Source of the DNA: an uncultured Pseudomonadota bacterium | GTDB taxonomy: Bacteria; Pseudomonadota; Alphaproteobacteria; Rs-D84 | Reading direction: 5' to 3' | Assembly (NCBI GenBank): GCA_902788485.1 | Contig: CADAKI010000007.1 | Span: forward strand, 1 to 33,633 | Length of the DNA stretch: 33,633 bases | In this document: positions 7,502 through 15,351 of the stretch, piece by piece | Layout of the letters: every line of letters starts with the position of its first letter | Position numbering within the stretch: position 1 is the stretch's first letter | Notes under the pieces: model-generated | Database searches by the model: none | The model's input: only the letters and a program-made list of their open reading frames with translations | What the model was told of the DNA's origin: nothing | Program-made: the position numbers and the translations under genes

Positions 7502-8162
7502 GTGCGGTTTTCTGAGCTTTATGCAAATAAACTGTATTCAATCGATTGATTGGCTTGATGAATGTTTTTGATCGTATGGTTTTATATGTTTATGTGTTTC
7601 AAAATCGGTCGATTTTGGGCGCGCTGAACATCCAATTATATGGTTTTTATATTTCAGGTCGCTGAAAATCGATTGTGTTTTTTGATAAATATTTTGGTTG
7701 ATGTGTGGTGTTATTTATTGACGCAAAATTGCAAATTTTTCGCAGAAATCTGGGCGCAGGGCGATATTTGTAATTTTGGAATCGGTGCCCGGCTCTGTGA
7801 TTTTTTGGCGGAATCCTGCGTTGTTGGCATGGTTTGTTTTATAAATTATTTTTTTTGTTTTGTGTAAATTTTATAAATAAAAATTTTTATATTTTTTTTA
7901 GATTTTTTTAATTTTTTTTGTGTGTGCGATAAATTTTTGTCGCGGCAATATGTAGATGTGTTTTGTTGTAAAGCGTTGGTGATTATAAAAATAACCAAAA
8001 TTACGCAAAAGCGCCAAAAATTTGCAAAAATCGCCCTACTTTGCCGGTAAAATTTGCAAAAAATGGCGGATTTCTGCGGTTTTTTGGGTGTTTTTTGTGG
8101 TAAAAACCTGCCTTGCCCTGCTGGGTGGGGTAATTTTTAGCAAAAACAACCTTATAAAAATC
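7502..8162. other. Gene-free AT-rich region upstream of leuS
   Basis: I find no convincing gene in this stretch. It contains the palindrome CAAAATCG-GT-CGATTTTG (7600-7617) and an extremely AT-rich, T-run-laden tract at about 7845-7920. Short open frames (for example 7640-7867 and 8022-8222 on plus) lack ribosome-binding sites and recognisable content. The tract would melt easily, so a replication or regulatory role is possible, but only one exact DnaA-box match is present in the wider region. Confidence 0.5.
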
Positions 8163-8189
8163 TTGAATTTTTGGGGAAATCTGTATAAA
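8163..8189 (+). promoter_or_regulatory. Likely leuS promoter
   Basis: TTGAAT (8163-8168) and TATAAA (8184-8189) are separated by 15 bp, slightly short of ideal. Transcription would begin near 8196, leaving about 30 nt of leader carrying the AAAGGA ribosome-binding site. Confidence 0.5.
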
Positions 8190-8226
8190 ATCAGTTGGTG
8201 CGATGTTTTCAACAAAGGATAAATTG

Positions 8227-10626
8227 ATGACAGACAATATGAAAAAAATCCAAGAACGCGAGGCAAAATGGCAACGCCGTTGGCGCGACGCAAAGGCCTT
8301 TGTGCCAAAAAATGATGGTTCTAGGCCGCGTTATTATAATTTGGTGGAATTTCCGTTTTTGTCTGGTGCGGGTATGCATGCGGGGCATATGTTGAATTAT
8401 TCGGGTATGGATGTGTTGGCGCGCTATCGTCGTCATTTGGGATATGATGTGTTGTTCCCGATGGGGTTCGATGCAATGGGAATTGCGGGGGAACATTATG
8501 CAACAAAAATTGGTCGGCATCCGGCGGATGTGGCGCGTGATTTGGTGAAATCTTATTCGGATGTTATTGATCGGGTTGGTTGGTCGGTGTCGCCGGATAC
8601 ACGGGTTGCAACATCGGATCCGGAATATATCAAATGGACACAATGGATGTTTATTCAATTCTTTAATGCGGGTTTGGCGTATAAATCCGCCCTGCCCATG
8701 AATTGGTGTCCGAATTGCAGAACGACATTTACAAACGAAGAATTGGAAGATAACAAATGTCCGCGCTGTCACGGATTGATAGAAAAAAAAGAAAAATTAC
8801 AATGGAATTTGGCACTGTCGAAATATGCGGATAAATTGCTGGATGGATTAAAAGATCTGGAATTTGATGAACGTATTAAAAAAGATGAAATAAACCTGAT
8901 TGGAAAATCGTATGGTGCGGATGTTGATTTCCGTGTTGGCGATGATATTATGACGGTTTATACTACGCGTATTGATACTATATTTGGTGTGACATTTTGT
9001 GTAATTGCGCCGGAACATAAATTGTTGCGCAAATGGTTGAACGATGGACGCATCACAAATGCGGCGGCGGTGGAAGATTATGTCCGTCAATCTGCGGCAA
9101 AATCTGAAATCGAAAGAACGGACGCAACGCGTGAAAAAACCGGTGTTAAACTGGAAGGTATTGCCGCCATAAATCCATTTAATGGGCGCGAAATTCCAAT
9201 CTTTACATCGGATTATGTGTTGGTTGATTATGCGTTTGGAACAATTATGGCGGTGCCGGCACACGATTCGCGTGACTGGGATTTTGCAAAGAAATTTGGT
9301 TTGGATATTATCCCGGTTTTGGCGGGTGGTGAACCTGATAAAGTTTGGGAGGGTGACGGCGAACATATCAATTCTGAATTTTTAAATGGTATGGGAAAAT
9401 CAGATGCGATTGCGGCGGCAATTAAATATGGTGCCGAACATGGGTTTGCGCGCGGCACAACAAAATATAAATTAAAAGATTGGGGATTTTCGCGCCAAAT
9501 GTATTGGGGTGAACCAATTCCACTGGTTCATTGTGATAAATGTGGTTGGGTGCCGGTGCCGGATGATCAATTACCGGTAATGCAACCGTATATGACGGAT
9601 TATAAACCAACCGATGATGGCGAAAGTCCATTGGCACGTGCCACCGATTGGGTTAAAACGACCTGCCCTAAATGTGGTGGTGCCGCACAACGCGAAACGG
9701 ACACTATGCCGGGATGGGCGGGGTCTTCGTGGTATTATTTGCGTTATTTGGATCCAAAGAACGATAAAGAATTTTGCTCTCGCGAACAGATGAAAAATTG
9801 GATGCCGGTCACGCATTATAATGGTGGACATGAACATAATACACGCCATTTGATTTACTCGCGTTTTTGGCATCATGCGTTGTTCGATTTGGGATTGGTA
9901 AATACCCCAGAACCATATGCCAAACGCACGGCACAAGGGTTGTTGATGGGATCGGACGGGTACAAGATGTCAAAATCTCGTGGCAATGGATTTATGGTCG
10001 TTGATTTGTTGGAACGTGTCGGCGCCGATGCGGGACGTGTTGCGGTTTTGTCGCTGGGGCCGTGGGAAAACAATGTCGTTTGGACTGATGGCGCATTGGC
10101 CGGCGTGCAACGGTTTTTATCACGTGTCGAGGCATTTGCCGATAATTTGACCGATGATGCGTTAACAGAATCCCAAGAAAAATTGGTCAATCGTTTGATT
10201 GCCGATGTGACGGAACGGTTGGACAATATGAAATTTAATACCGCAATTTCGGGTATGATGGAATTTATAAATGCTTTCCCGGGTGGTAAAATGCCGCGTG
10301 CGGCCTATTCCGTGTTGATTCAATTACTGAATCCGTTTGCGCCACATTTGACCGAAGAAATGTGGGAACGCATGGGGCATACCGATATGTTGGTGTTTGA
10401 GCCGTGGCCGGTGGCGGACGCGTCTAAATTGGTGGATAACGACATGATGATTGTTGTGTCGGTCAATGGCAAACGCGTGCGTGACTTTGTTGTCCCGGTA
10501 GATATTGCCGAATCTGATTTAGTGGAACAGGCAAAGCAAAACGCAACCAAACAATTGGATGGCGCAACGATTATTAAAACAATTGTGGTGCCAAAAAAAT
10601 TGGTTAACTTTGTTGTGAAAAAGTAA
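8227..10626 (+). CDS. leuS: Leucyl-tRNA synthetase
   Basis: This 799-residue class I synthetase charges tRNA-Leu. The HIGH motif is HAGH (51-54), following the family's FPFLSGAGM segment; KMSKS is at 580-584. Between them lie a Cys4 zinc knuckle (CPNC..CPRC), the CP1 editing domain (TTRIDTIFG and the MAVPAHDSRDWDFA block with its conserved Asp), and a second Cys4 set (CDKC..CPKC). The C-terminus holds the helical anticodon domain (EEMWERMGH) and a terminal domain. I chose the ATG at 8227 because AAAGGA lies 7 nt upstream; the frame is open further upstream from 8203. Two tRNA-Leu genes are in this window. A small unknown gene follows 14 bp downstream. Confidence 0.97.
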   Translation: MTDNMKKIQEREAKWQRRWRDAKAFVPKNDGSRPRYYNLVEFPFLSGAGMHAGHMLNYSGMDVLARYRRHLGYDVLFPMGFDAMGIAGEHYATKIGRHPADVARDLVKSYSDVIDRVGWSVSPDTRVATSDPEYIKWTQWMFIQFFNAGLAYKSALPMNWCPNCRTTFTNEELEDNKCPRCHGLIEKKEKLQWNLALSKYADKLLDGLKDLEFDERIKKDEINLIGKSYGADVDFRVGDDIMTVYTTRIDTIFGVTFCVIAPEHKLLRKWLNDGRITNAAAVEDYVRQSAAKSEIERTDATREKTGVKLEGIAAINPFNGREIPIFTSDYVLVDYAFGTIMAVPAHDSRDWDFAKKFGLDIIPVLAGGEPDKVWEGDGEHINSEFLNGMGKSDAIAAAIKYGAEHGFARGTTKYKLKDWGFSRQMYWGEPIPLVHCDKCGWVPVPDDQLPVMQPYMTDYKPTDDGESPLARATDWVKTTCPKCGGAAQRETDTMPGWAGSSWYYLRYLDPKNDKEFCSREQMKNWMPVTHYNGGHEHNTRHLIYSRFWHHALFDLGLVNTPEPYAKRTAQGLLMGSDGYKMSKSRGNGFMVVDLLERVGADAGRVAVLSLGPWENNVVWTDGALAGVQRFLSRVEAFADNLTDDALTESQEKLVNRLIADVTERLDNMKFNTAISGMMEFINAFPGGKMPRAAYSVLIQLLNPFAPHLTEEMWERMGHTDMLVFEPWPVADASKLVDNDMMIVVSVNGKRVRDFVVPVDIAESDLVEQAKQNATKQLDGATIIKTIVVPKKLVNFVVKK

Positions 10627-10640
10627 AAAAGGTGTGTCGT

Positions 10641-11072
10641 ATGGTCTGGTTAAAAGAAAAGATTGCCCAGGTTCAGGAACTGAAACGTTTAAGAAAAGAA
10701 TATAATATCAAATATGAGGAAAACTATCAGTTGTATGGAAAATCATGCATAGTGGATGTTAGACAGAATATGAAATTTCCGCAACGGATAGTTTTGCCAA
10801 GCTGGGGAAGTGCTTTGTGGCCATGTATGGTGATTCAACAGGGGTATGAAATTGATTTTTGGCTTTCTGCACTTAGTGGTGATTGGTCGGGTTATTCTTA
10901 TGAATTTTATTGCCCTAATTTTAATAAAGACACACCATGTACAAAGTGTGATTGTATGCACTATCAAGCAAACCAAAACCATTTTATACAAGAGAAATTA
11001 CAGAACGAATTGTTCGATTTGAATAAGAAAATTGATGCGGCAAAAAAACGTATTTGGTGTCGCACAAAATAA
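10641..11072 (+). CDS. Small hypothetical protein after leuS
   Basis: I do not recognise this 143-residue protein. It has charged, helix-forming ends (residues 1-25 and about 112-143) around a Trp/Tyr-rich central part and a Cys-containing segment reading CPNF....CTKCDCMHY, which could bind a metal. No signal peptide or membrane helix is visible. AAAAAGG lies 8 nt before the ATG at 10641; a GTG at 10632 is an alternative start. It sits 14 bp after leuS and is followed by a strong terminator, so it is probably the last gene of a leuS operon. Confidence 0.75.
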   Translation: MVWLKEKIAQVQELKRLRKEYNIKYEENYQLYGKSCIVDVRQNMKFPQRIVLPSWGSALWPCMVIQQGYEIDFWLSALSGDWSGYSYEFYCPNFNKDTPCTKCDCMHYQANQNHFIQEKLQNELFDLNKKIDAAKKRIWCRTK

Positions 11073-11078
11073 TACAAT

Positions 11079-11106
11079 CCGCCCTGCTTCCTGGGCGGTT
11101 TTTTTA
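11079..11106 (+). terminator. Terminator after leuS operon
   Basis: CCGCCC (11079-11084) pairs with GGGCGG (11093-11098), directly followed by a seven-T run. Confidence 0.9.
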
Positions 11107-11119
11107 TCAAGTTGTTTAC

Positions 11120-11147
11120 TTGACAAAAAATATTTTTATACTATATT
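11120..11147 (+). promoter_or_regulatory. Promoter of the ycgN-like gene, predicted leaderless
   Basis: A perfect TTGACA (11120-11125) is followed after 16 bp by TATATT (11142-11147). Only six bases separate the -10 box from the ATG at 11154, so transcription should start at the initiation codon itself. Confidence 0.75.
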
Positions 11148-11153
11148 CATAGT

Positions 11154-11621
11154 ATGAAGAAAGAAAATCAAATTTTGCCGGGAACCGACGCGTGGGAACG
11201 CATTTGTGAACAATGCGGATTGTGTTGTTTGCTGAAAACCCCGGATGAATATGGGCGTATATGTTTGACTCGCGTTCGTTGTCGGCATTTGGGTAAAAAT
11301 CGTTTGTGTGATTGCTATAATACTGATTTTTCGGCGCGCGTGGATGAAGATTGCGACAGTTGTTTCAAAAGCAACGGCAGCCCGGTGAATTTTGATACCC
11401 TGCACCATGATTATGTGGTGCCGGGTTTTTGCCCGTATGTTAAAAAGTTTATTGGTCCGAATAAATTGACGCGCCCCAACATCGATTTTGAAAATACAAT
11501 TTCCGAAGACGAATTGGCGGCGGGTGAAAAATTGACTGATTATGTTATTCCTGGAACGGCAAAGTATTTCAAATATAATCCGGCGTTATCTAAAAAATTG
11601 CAGGATTTATATACAAAATAA
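11154..11621 (+). CDS. YcgN/UPF0260-like Cys-cluster protein
   Basis: This 155-residue protein resembles the YcgN family (zinc/iron-chelating CxxCxxxCC domain proteins of unknown function). The N-terminal signature reads WERICEQCGLCC. More Cys residues follow in the family pattern (VRCRHLG, CDCYN, DCDSC) and near PGFCPYV. The C-terminal 40 residues are less conserved in appearance. It has its own strong promoter without room for a ribosome-binding site. It ends 3 bp from the stop codon of the convergent gene at 11625, with no terminator between them. Metal binding is inferred from the cysteines; no reaction can be assigned. Confidence 0.8.
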   Translation: MKKENQILPGTDAWERICEQCGLCCLLKTPDEYGRICLTRVRCRHLGKNRLCDCYNTDFSARVDEDCDSCFKSNGSPVNFDTLHHDYVVPGFCPYVKKFIGPNKLTRPNIDFENTISEDELAAGEKLTDYVIPGTAKYFKYNPALSKKLQDLYTK

Positions 11622-11624
11622 ATT

Positions 11625-12509
11625 TTATCGCGTTGGAATTAAAAACATATCCGCAGAAAAATTTGTCATTTCTTGTTTTATTTTTGCCAATTTTTGACAA
11701 TGTTGGACATCCGCATTTTGCCATGAATTAATTTGTAATGTTTTTGCGGAAATTTGTTCCTGTGGTTTTGTGCTGATTAAGTGTTTGCTGGAATTTATTT
11801 GTTGTTTAATTGCATTATAAATTTTATGGTTTGGGTGTGGTAAAAAATAGAATAATAATTCGCCCGTTGTATCAAGTGTGTGACGGATTGCGGTTAATAT
11901 TACCTGTTCACTGGGGGATTTTATATAACGTAATATTTCTATGCCGTGTGCCCGGGCCGCAGCCAATTTTACAGATTCACATGGGTTTGTTATATATTTG
12001 TACGCCTGTATGTCGTGTGTCACCGCGGTAATTTGCATTTTGACCGTTGGGTGTTTTATTTTTGTTATCAGCCACGGTGTCTCTGTTTCGTGTGACAGCC
12101 CCAATAATATTTGTTGTGTGGTTGGGTTTGATAAATGAATTAAATTTTGTCCTGCGGTTGTCAGTGCGGTGGTTATAACCCGGGCGGATGGTTGTTTTAA
12201 GAGTGATAATATGTTTCCGTCATAATCTTTTTTGGCGGCATAGATTTTAATATATTCTGGGATTTTATCTTCGCCAAGGATATCCAGAAAATGTTTCATA
12301 CACCAATTAGAATTAAGCAAATCAATACAATTTATCATAAATGACGGGGTACATTGTTCGTGGCCGAGAAGGTTATTGGAAAGTAAAAAATCGTATCTGT
12401 CCCGCACATTGTCAAACCGAAATGCGTAATTTTTGTTTTTATAACAGGCATAATTCAGTTCTTGGATTGGACTGTATAATGGTCGTGATAATGTTATTGT
12501 GTGGGGCAT
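11625..12509 (-). CDS. Helical tandem-repeat protein (degenerate 22-residue repeats)
   Basis: I do not recognise a named family with certainty. The protein (294 residues) contains at least five tandem units of about 20-25 residues with the pattern xxPxxxVxxxAlxxxxxxixxI, for example TNPCESVKLAAARAHGIEIL and KSPSEQVILTAIRHTLDTTG. Similar repeats occur in helical HEAT-, LRV- or DUF4116-like bacterial proteins and usually make binding solenoids. There is no signal peptide. I placed the start at the ATG at 12509, 13 bp after rpiB stops, because the longer frame runs through rpiB. It is the last gene of the minus-strand operon that includes bactofilin and an M23 peptidase. A protein-binding scaffold role is inference. 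Confidence 0.7.
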   Translation of the reverse strand: MPHTITLSRPLYSPIQELNYACYKNKNYAFRFDNVRDRYDFLLSNNLLGHEQCTPSFMINCIDLLNSNWCMKHFLDILGEDKIPEYIKIYAAKKDYDGNILSLLKQPSARVITTALTTAGQNLIHLSNPTTQQILLGLSHETETPWLITKIKHPTVKMQITAVTHDIQAYKYITNPCESVKLAAARAHGIEILRYIKSPSEQVILTAIRHTLDTTGELLFYFLPHPNHKIYNAIKQQINSSKHLISTKPQEQISAKTLQINSWQNADVQHCQKLAKIKQEMTNFSADMFLIPTR

Positions 12510-12522
12510 AGATATTGCTTTG

Positions 12523-12969
12523 TTATGATATTTTTTCAATTCTGCGGCGGCGGCGTTCAATGTCGTCAAATGGACTTTCCAAAAACGCCTGGGCGCACAG
12601 GTATGCAACCTCGATATCAATATCGTCGGCGGCCAATGCCAAAACATTTATGTCGTCGTGAAAACGGTCATCACGGGCTTGCTCGGGGTGGTCGCAACGC
12701 GATGCACGGATGTGGCGATAACGATTTGCGGCGATTTCCATGCCCGCCCCCGTACCACAAATTAAAATACCGCGGGCGGCGTTGTCGCCCAACATCGCGT
12801 TTGCCAAATCGGCGGCAACATCGGGAAAATCAACCGGTGTTGTTGGGTCAGACGTACCCAAATCAACGGTTTGATACCCGGCCGCGTTTAACATTTCAAT
12901 TAAATATAATTTTAACCCCACCCCACGATGGTCCGCCGCCAGAAAAACTTTTGATATTTTATTCGTCAT
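12523..12969 (-). CDS. rpiB: Ribose-5-phosphate isomerase B
   Basis: This 148-residue protein belongs to the RpiB/LacAB family, which interconverts ribose-5-phosphate and ribulose-5-phosphate in the pentose phosphate pathway. Family marks are AADHRG near the N-terminus, the phosphate-binding and catalytic CGTGAGMEIAANR block with C71, and the RFHDDINVLAL segment. AAAGG lies 8 nt before the ATG at 12969; an in-frame GTG at 12978 is an alternative. The start overlaps the end of the bactofilin gene by 11 bp. tkt in this window works in the same pathway, although RpiB here sits in an envelope operon. Confidence 0.92.
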   Translation of the reverse strand: MTNKISKVFLAADHRGVGLKLYLIEMLNAAGYQTVDLGTSDPTTPVDFPDVAADLANAMLGDNAARGILICGTGAGMEIAANRYRHIRASRCDHPEQARDDRFHDDINVLALAADDIDIEVAYLCAQAFLESPFDDIERRRRRIEKIS

Positions 12970-13315
12970 TTTTGTCACCTTTGCGTTTTTTTAATTTGCA
13001 TTCTAATTCAGTGTTCGCGGTTATGTTCAATGTTCGATATGTCAATGTTCCATTCATTTTTGCATTACTAAATATGTTGGCGGTATATGTCAATGCGGAT
13101 CCAGACAGTTCGCCATGCAAAAAAAGCGTGTCTGATTTTATGTCGCCAATAACATGTCCGCCCCGCCCGATTACAACGATAGACGCGTTCACATTGCCGT
13201 TGACGGTGCCATGAATTTGGACGGTTAAATCTGAATTTATATCGCCGTTTATCTTGCAACCTGCCCCGATGACGGTTGGTGATTGTTTTTCGTCCGCGTT
13301 TGTAAATGCCAACAT
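12959..13315 (-). CDS. Bactofilin
   Basis: This 118-residue protein is a bactofilin, a small cytoskeletal family that polymerises without nucleotide as a right-handed beta-helix at the inner face of the membrane. The core (about residues 14-100) shows the family's short repeats, such as GAGCKINGDINSDLTVQIHGTV and GHVIGDIKSDTLFLHG. A short N-tail precedes it and a charged Lys/Asp tail follows. AGGA lies upstream of the ATG. The gene follows an M23 peptidase gene by 33 bp. Bactofilin-M23 pairs are known to set cell shape in other bacteria (e.g. Helicobacter CcmA-Csd1), so a shape role is a reasonable inference. Confidence 0.93.
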   Translation of the reverse strand: MLAFTNADEKQSPTVIGAGCKINGDINSDLTVQIHGTVNGNVNASIVVIGRGGHVIGDIKSDTLFLHGELSGSALTYTANIFSNAKMNGTLTYRTLNITANTELECKLKKRKGDKNDE

Positions 13316-13348
13316 TGTTTTTTTCCTTTCTTCCTTTTTTAGTTTTTT

Positions 13349-14626
13349 TTATTCTTTTACAAATTTTGCCGGGTTGAACTGGTTTCCTTTGTATTTTATT
13401 TCATAATGCAGATGTGCACCGGTTGAACGTCCCGACGATCCGCCCAAACCTATAATTGTTCCGGGGCGAACCCAATCGCCGCGCGAAACCAAAACCTTGG
13501 ACAGGTGGGCGTATAATGTTGAAAATCCCAGACCGTGATCAACCTCTACGGTCAATCCATAACCACTGCGTTCGCCCACGGATATCACGCGTCCCGGTGC
13601 CACAGCAGATAATTCTGTGCCGATTTTTCCGGCAAAATCGATACCCTTGTGTTGTTTTGGTTTTTTTGTAAATGGGTCATTGCGCATGCCAAAACTGGAT
13701 GTTACGCGGGCGTTTTTGACCGGCGCCCCCAATGGCAAAACCTGGGACAGTTTGGCCAGTCCCGCCCACATTTCCAAATCATTTGCCAATTTTTTATATT
13801 TATTATCAATTTTTGCATCAAATTTTATCGGTGTAAATATTGTGTTCACAATGGGGTTAGAATATTTGTTCGCGTTTTGTATTAATGATTGTTCTTGGAT
13901 GCCCAGTGATAATAAAGTCGAACTGATTTTATTTAATTTTTGACGTAATTCTTGGGTGTGTTCAGATGTCAGTGTTGTGACGGCGTTTACGATTTCTGTG
14001 TCGGCCTCGGATATTATGGTCATGGTTTCGATGATTTGTTCGTTTTGCTGTTTTATTGTATCATTTTCAGCACGCACCATGTCATATGCGACCGATAAAT
14101 CAGCCATTTTTGTGTATTCTGGGGAATAATCGCGGTCGGCAAACAATTCAGAAACGCGGGTTTTCAGAAAGTCCAATTCGCCCCAAATCTTGACACGTGA
14201 ATTTGTCAGTTGTTCGCGTTCGGCATCAGATAATTTTTTTGAATTTAATATTTTGTCGTCAATTACATTTAAATTATGGGTTAAATCATTAAATTTTGTT
14301 AAATACACCTGTAAATCAATCAGTTGACGGTCGTGGCGTTCGCGTTCTTGTTGCAGTTGCATTGTTCTTTTTTGCAACATTGGGCGATGATATACAAAAA
14401 CGTATGTTGACCAAGATGCCCATAAAATCAATCCAACCTTGCCAATAAATTTTGTAAATCGCCAAAAACTGCTTTGATTAAAACTGTATACGTTGCCACG
14501 GGGCGTATCCATCACGGTAAATTCGCGTGGCGGAAATATTTTTACAATGATTTTCCAACACGCACGAAACGGCCATGTTATAAATGACCACAGAGATGTA
14601 AAATATCTGGCGATAAAGTTTAACAT
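13349..14626 (-). CDS. Membrane-anchored M23 (LytM) peptidoglycan endopeptidase
   Basis: This 425-residue protein has a short cytoplasmic N-terminus, one membrane helix at about residues 60-80, a long coiled coil (about 85-260), and a C-terminal LytM domain (about 305-425). The zinc ligands and catalytic residues are intact: H326 and D330 (HKGIDFAG), H374 (YAHL), H405 and H407 (AHLHYEI). It should therefore cut peptide cross-links in periplasmic peptidoglycan rather than act only as an activator. Its ATG shares a base with the stop codon of the upstream methyltransferase (TAATG), implying coupled translation. The bactofilin downstream is a likely partner in localising its activity. Confidence 0.93.
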   Translation of the reverse strand: MLNFIARYFTSLWSFITWPFRACWKIIVKIFPPREFTVMDTPRGNVYSFNQSSFWRFTKFIGKVGLILWASWSTYVFVYHRPMLQKRTMQLQQERERHDRQLIDLQVYLTKFNDLTHNLNVIDDKILNSKKLSDAEREQLTNSRVKIWGELDFLKTRVSELFADRDYSPEYTKMADLSVAYDMVRAENDTIKQQNEQIIETMTIISEADTEIVNAVTTLTSEHTQELRQKLNKISSTLLSLGIQEQSLIQNANKYSNPIVNTIFTPIKFDAKIDNKYKKLANDLEMWAGLAKLSQVLPLGAPVKNARVTSSFGMRNDPFTKKPKQHKGIDFAGKIGTELSAVAPGRVISVGERSGYGLTVEVDHGLGFSTLYAHLSKVLVSRGDWVRPGTIIGLGGSSGRSTGAHLHYEIKYKGNQFNPAKFVKE

Positions 14627-15312
14627 TATGCCCGTATGTTAGACAAAATTTTCTCGATAGTCAAGCCATCACGTAAAATCGGGTCGTAATTCATTGGATA
14701 CCCCAAATGCACCACAGAACCACCGTTTGTCCCCAAACGTCCACGAACCAAGACGCGTTCGGCAACCTGTTTTGTGCCAAATAACGGGATTATTGTGACG
14801 TGACCACAACTTTTTGCGATGATGCGTATAACCTCGGCCATGCGGGCGGCATCGATTACGACGCAAATATATCCGCGTGGTTTTACGCGTGCCAAAGACC
14901 GTCGAATCCAACGGGTTAAATCGGCGTTATGGTGTGCGTCCGGGGTCGAACGCGATGGTGTCCCAACAAAATATGGTGGATTGGTTATAACCAAATCAAA
15001 TGTTTGTTCGGTGGACCATGCAAAAATATCTTCGTTTATTAAATCAAAATGATAATTATTTAATTTCATGTTATCTGCACATGCCTGTAACATTGCAGGT
15101 GACAAATCGATGCCGGTGATTTTTGCGTTTGGAAAATGATGTTGCAGGCATAATGATACGCCCCCCGACCCAATGCCGACATCCAATACTGTTTCGGGTT
15201 CTGTGCATGGTAATGCCGCCAACCATACGGCATCAGATGTTGGATTATAACATGATGTGCGCATTTTTATTGCGCCGTTTAATAAAGTAAATATTTCTTG
15301 TTTTTCAATCAT
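14626..15312 (-). CDS. tRNA1(Val) adenine-N6 methyltransferase-like protein (TrmN6/YfiC type)
   Basis: This 228-residue SAM-dependent methyltransferase has the Rossmann glycine motif DVGIGSGGVSL, a GIDLSPAML acidic end to strand 2, and an NPPYF catalytic motif typical of amino-methyltransferases acting on adenine N6. An N-terminal region with LLNGAIKM precedes motif I, as in the YfiC/TrmN6 family, which modifies A37 of tRNA-Val. Other NPPY methyltransferases (e.g. glutamine methylases) cannot be fully excluded. It is the first gene of the minus-strand envelope operon. A good promoter ends 6 nt before the ATG, so the transcript should be leaderless. Confidence 0.8.
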   Translation of the reverse strand: MIEKQEIFTLLNGAIKMRTSCYNPTSDAVWLAALPCTEPETVLDVGIGSGGVSLCLQHHFPNAKITGIDLSPAMLQACADNMKLNNYHFDLINEDIFAWSTEQTFDLVITNPPYFVGTPSRSTPDAHHNADLTRWIRRSLARVKPRGYICVVIDAARMAEVIRIIAKSCGHVTIIPLFGTKQVAERVLVRGRLGTNGGSVVHLGYPMNYDPILRDGLTIEKILSNIRA

Positions 15313-15326
15313 GCCTGTATCATAAT
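15298..15326 (+). promoter_or_regulatory. Candidate promoter of the 15352 membrane protein gene
   Basis: TTGTTT (15298-15303) and CATAAT (15321-15326) have 17-bp spacing. It overlaps face to face with the minus-strand methyltransferase promoter, so the two probably compete for polymerase. Confidence 0.4.
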
Positions 15327-15347
15327 AATAAAAAACAAAAAAGGCAA
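15319..15347 (-). promoter_or_regulatory. Promoter of the methyltransferase-M23-bactofilin operon, predicted leaderless
   Basis: Reading the minus strand, TTGCCT (15347-15342) and TATGAT (15324-15319) are separated by 17 bp. Six bases then lead to the ATG at 15312, so initiation of transcription and translation should nearly coincide. Confidence 0.7.
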
Positions 15348-15351
15348 GCGT

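Noticed and set aside
7640..7867. 75-codon open frame in the gene-free region
   Set aside because: There is no ribosome-binding site, no recognisable domain, and an unusual Cys/Phe-rich composition in AT-rich DNA; probably chance.
12501..13214. 237-codon open frame on the plus strand
   Set aside because: It is antisense to rpiB and bactofilin, both recognised families.
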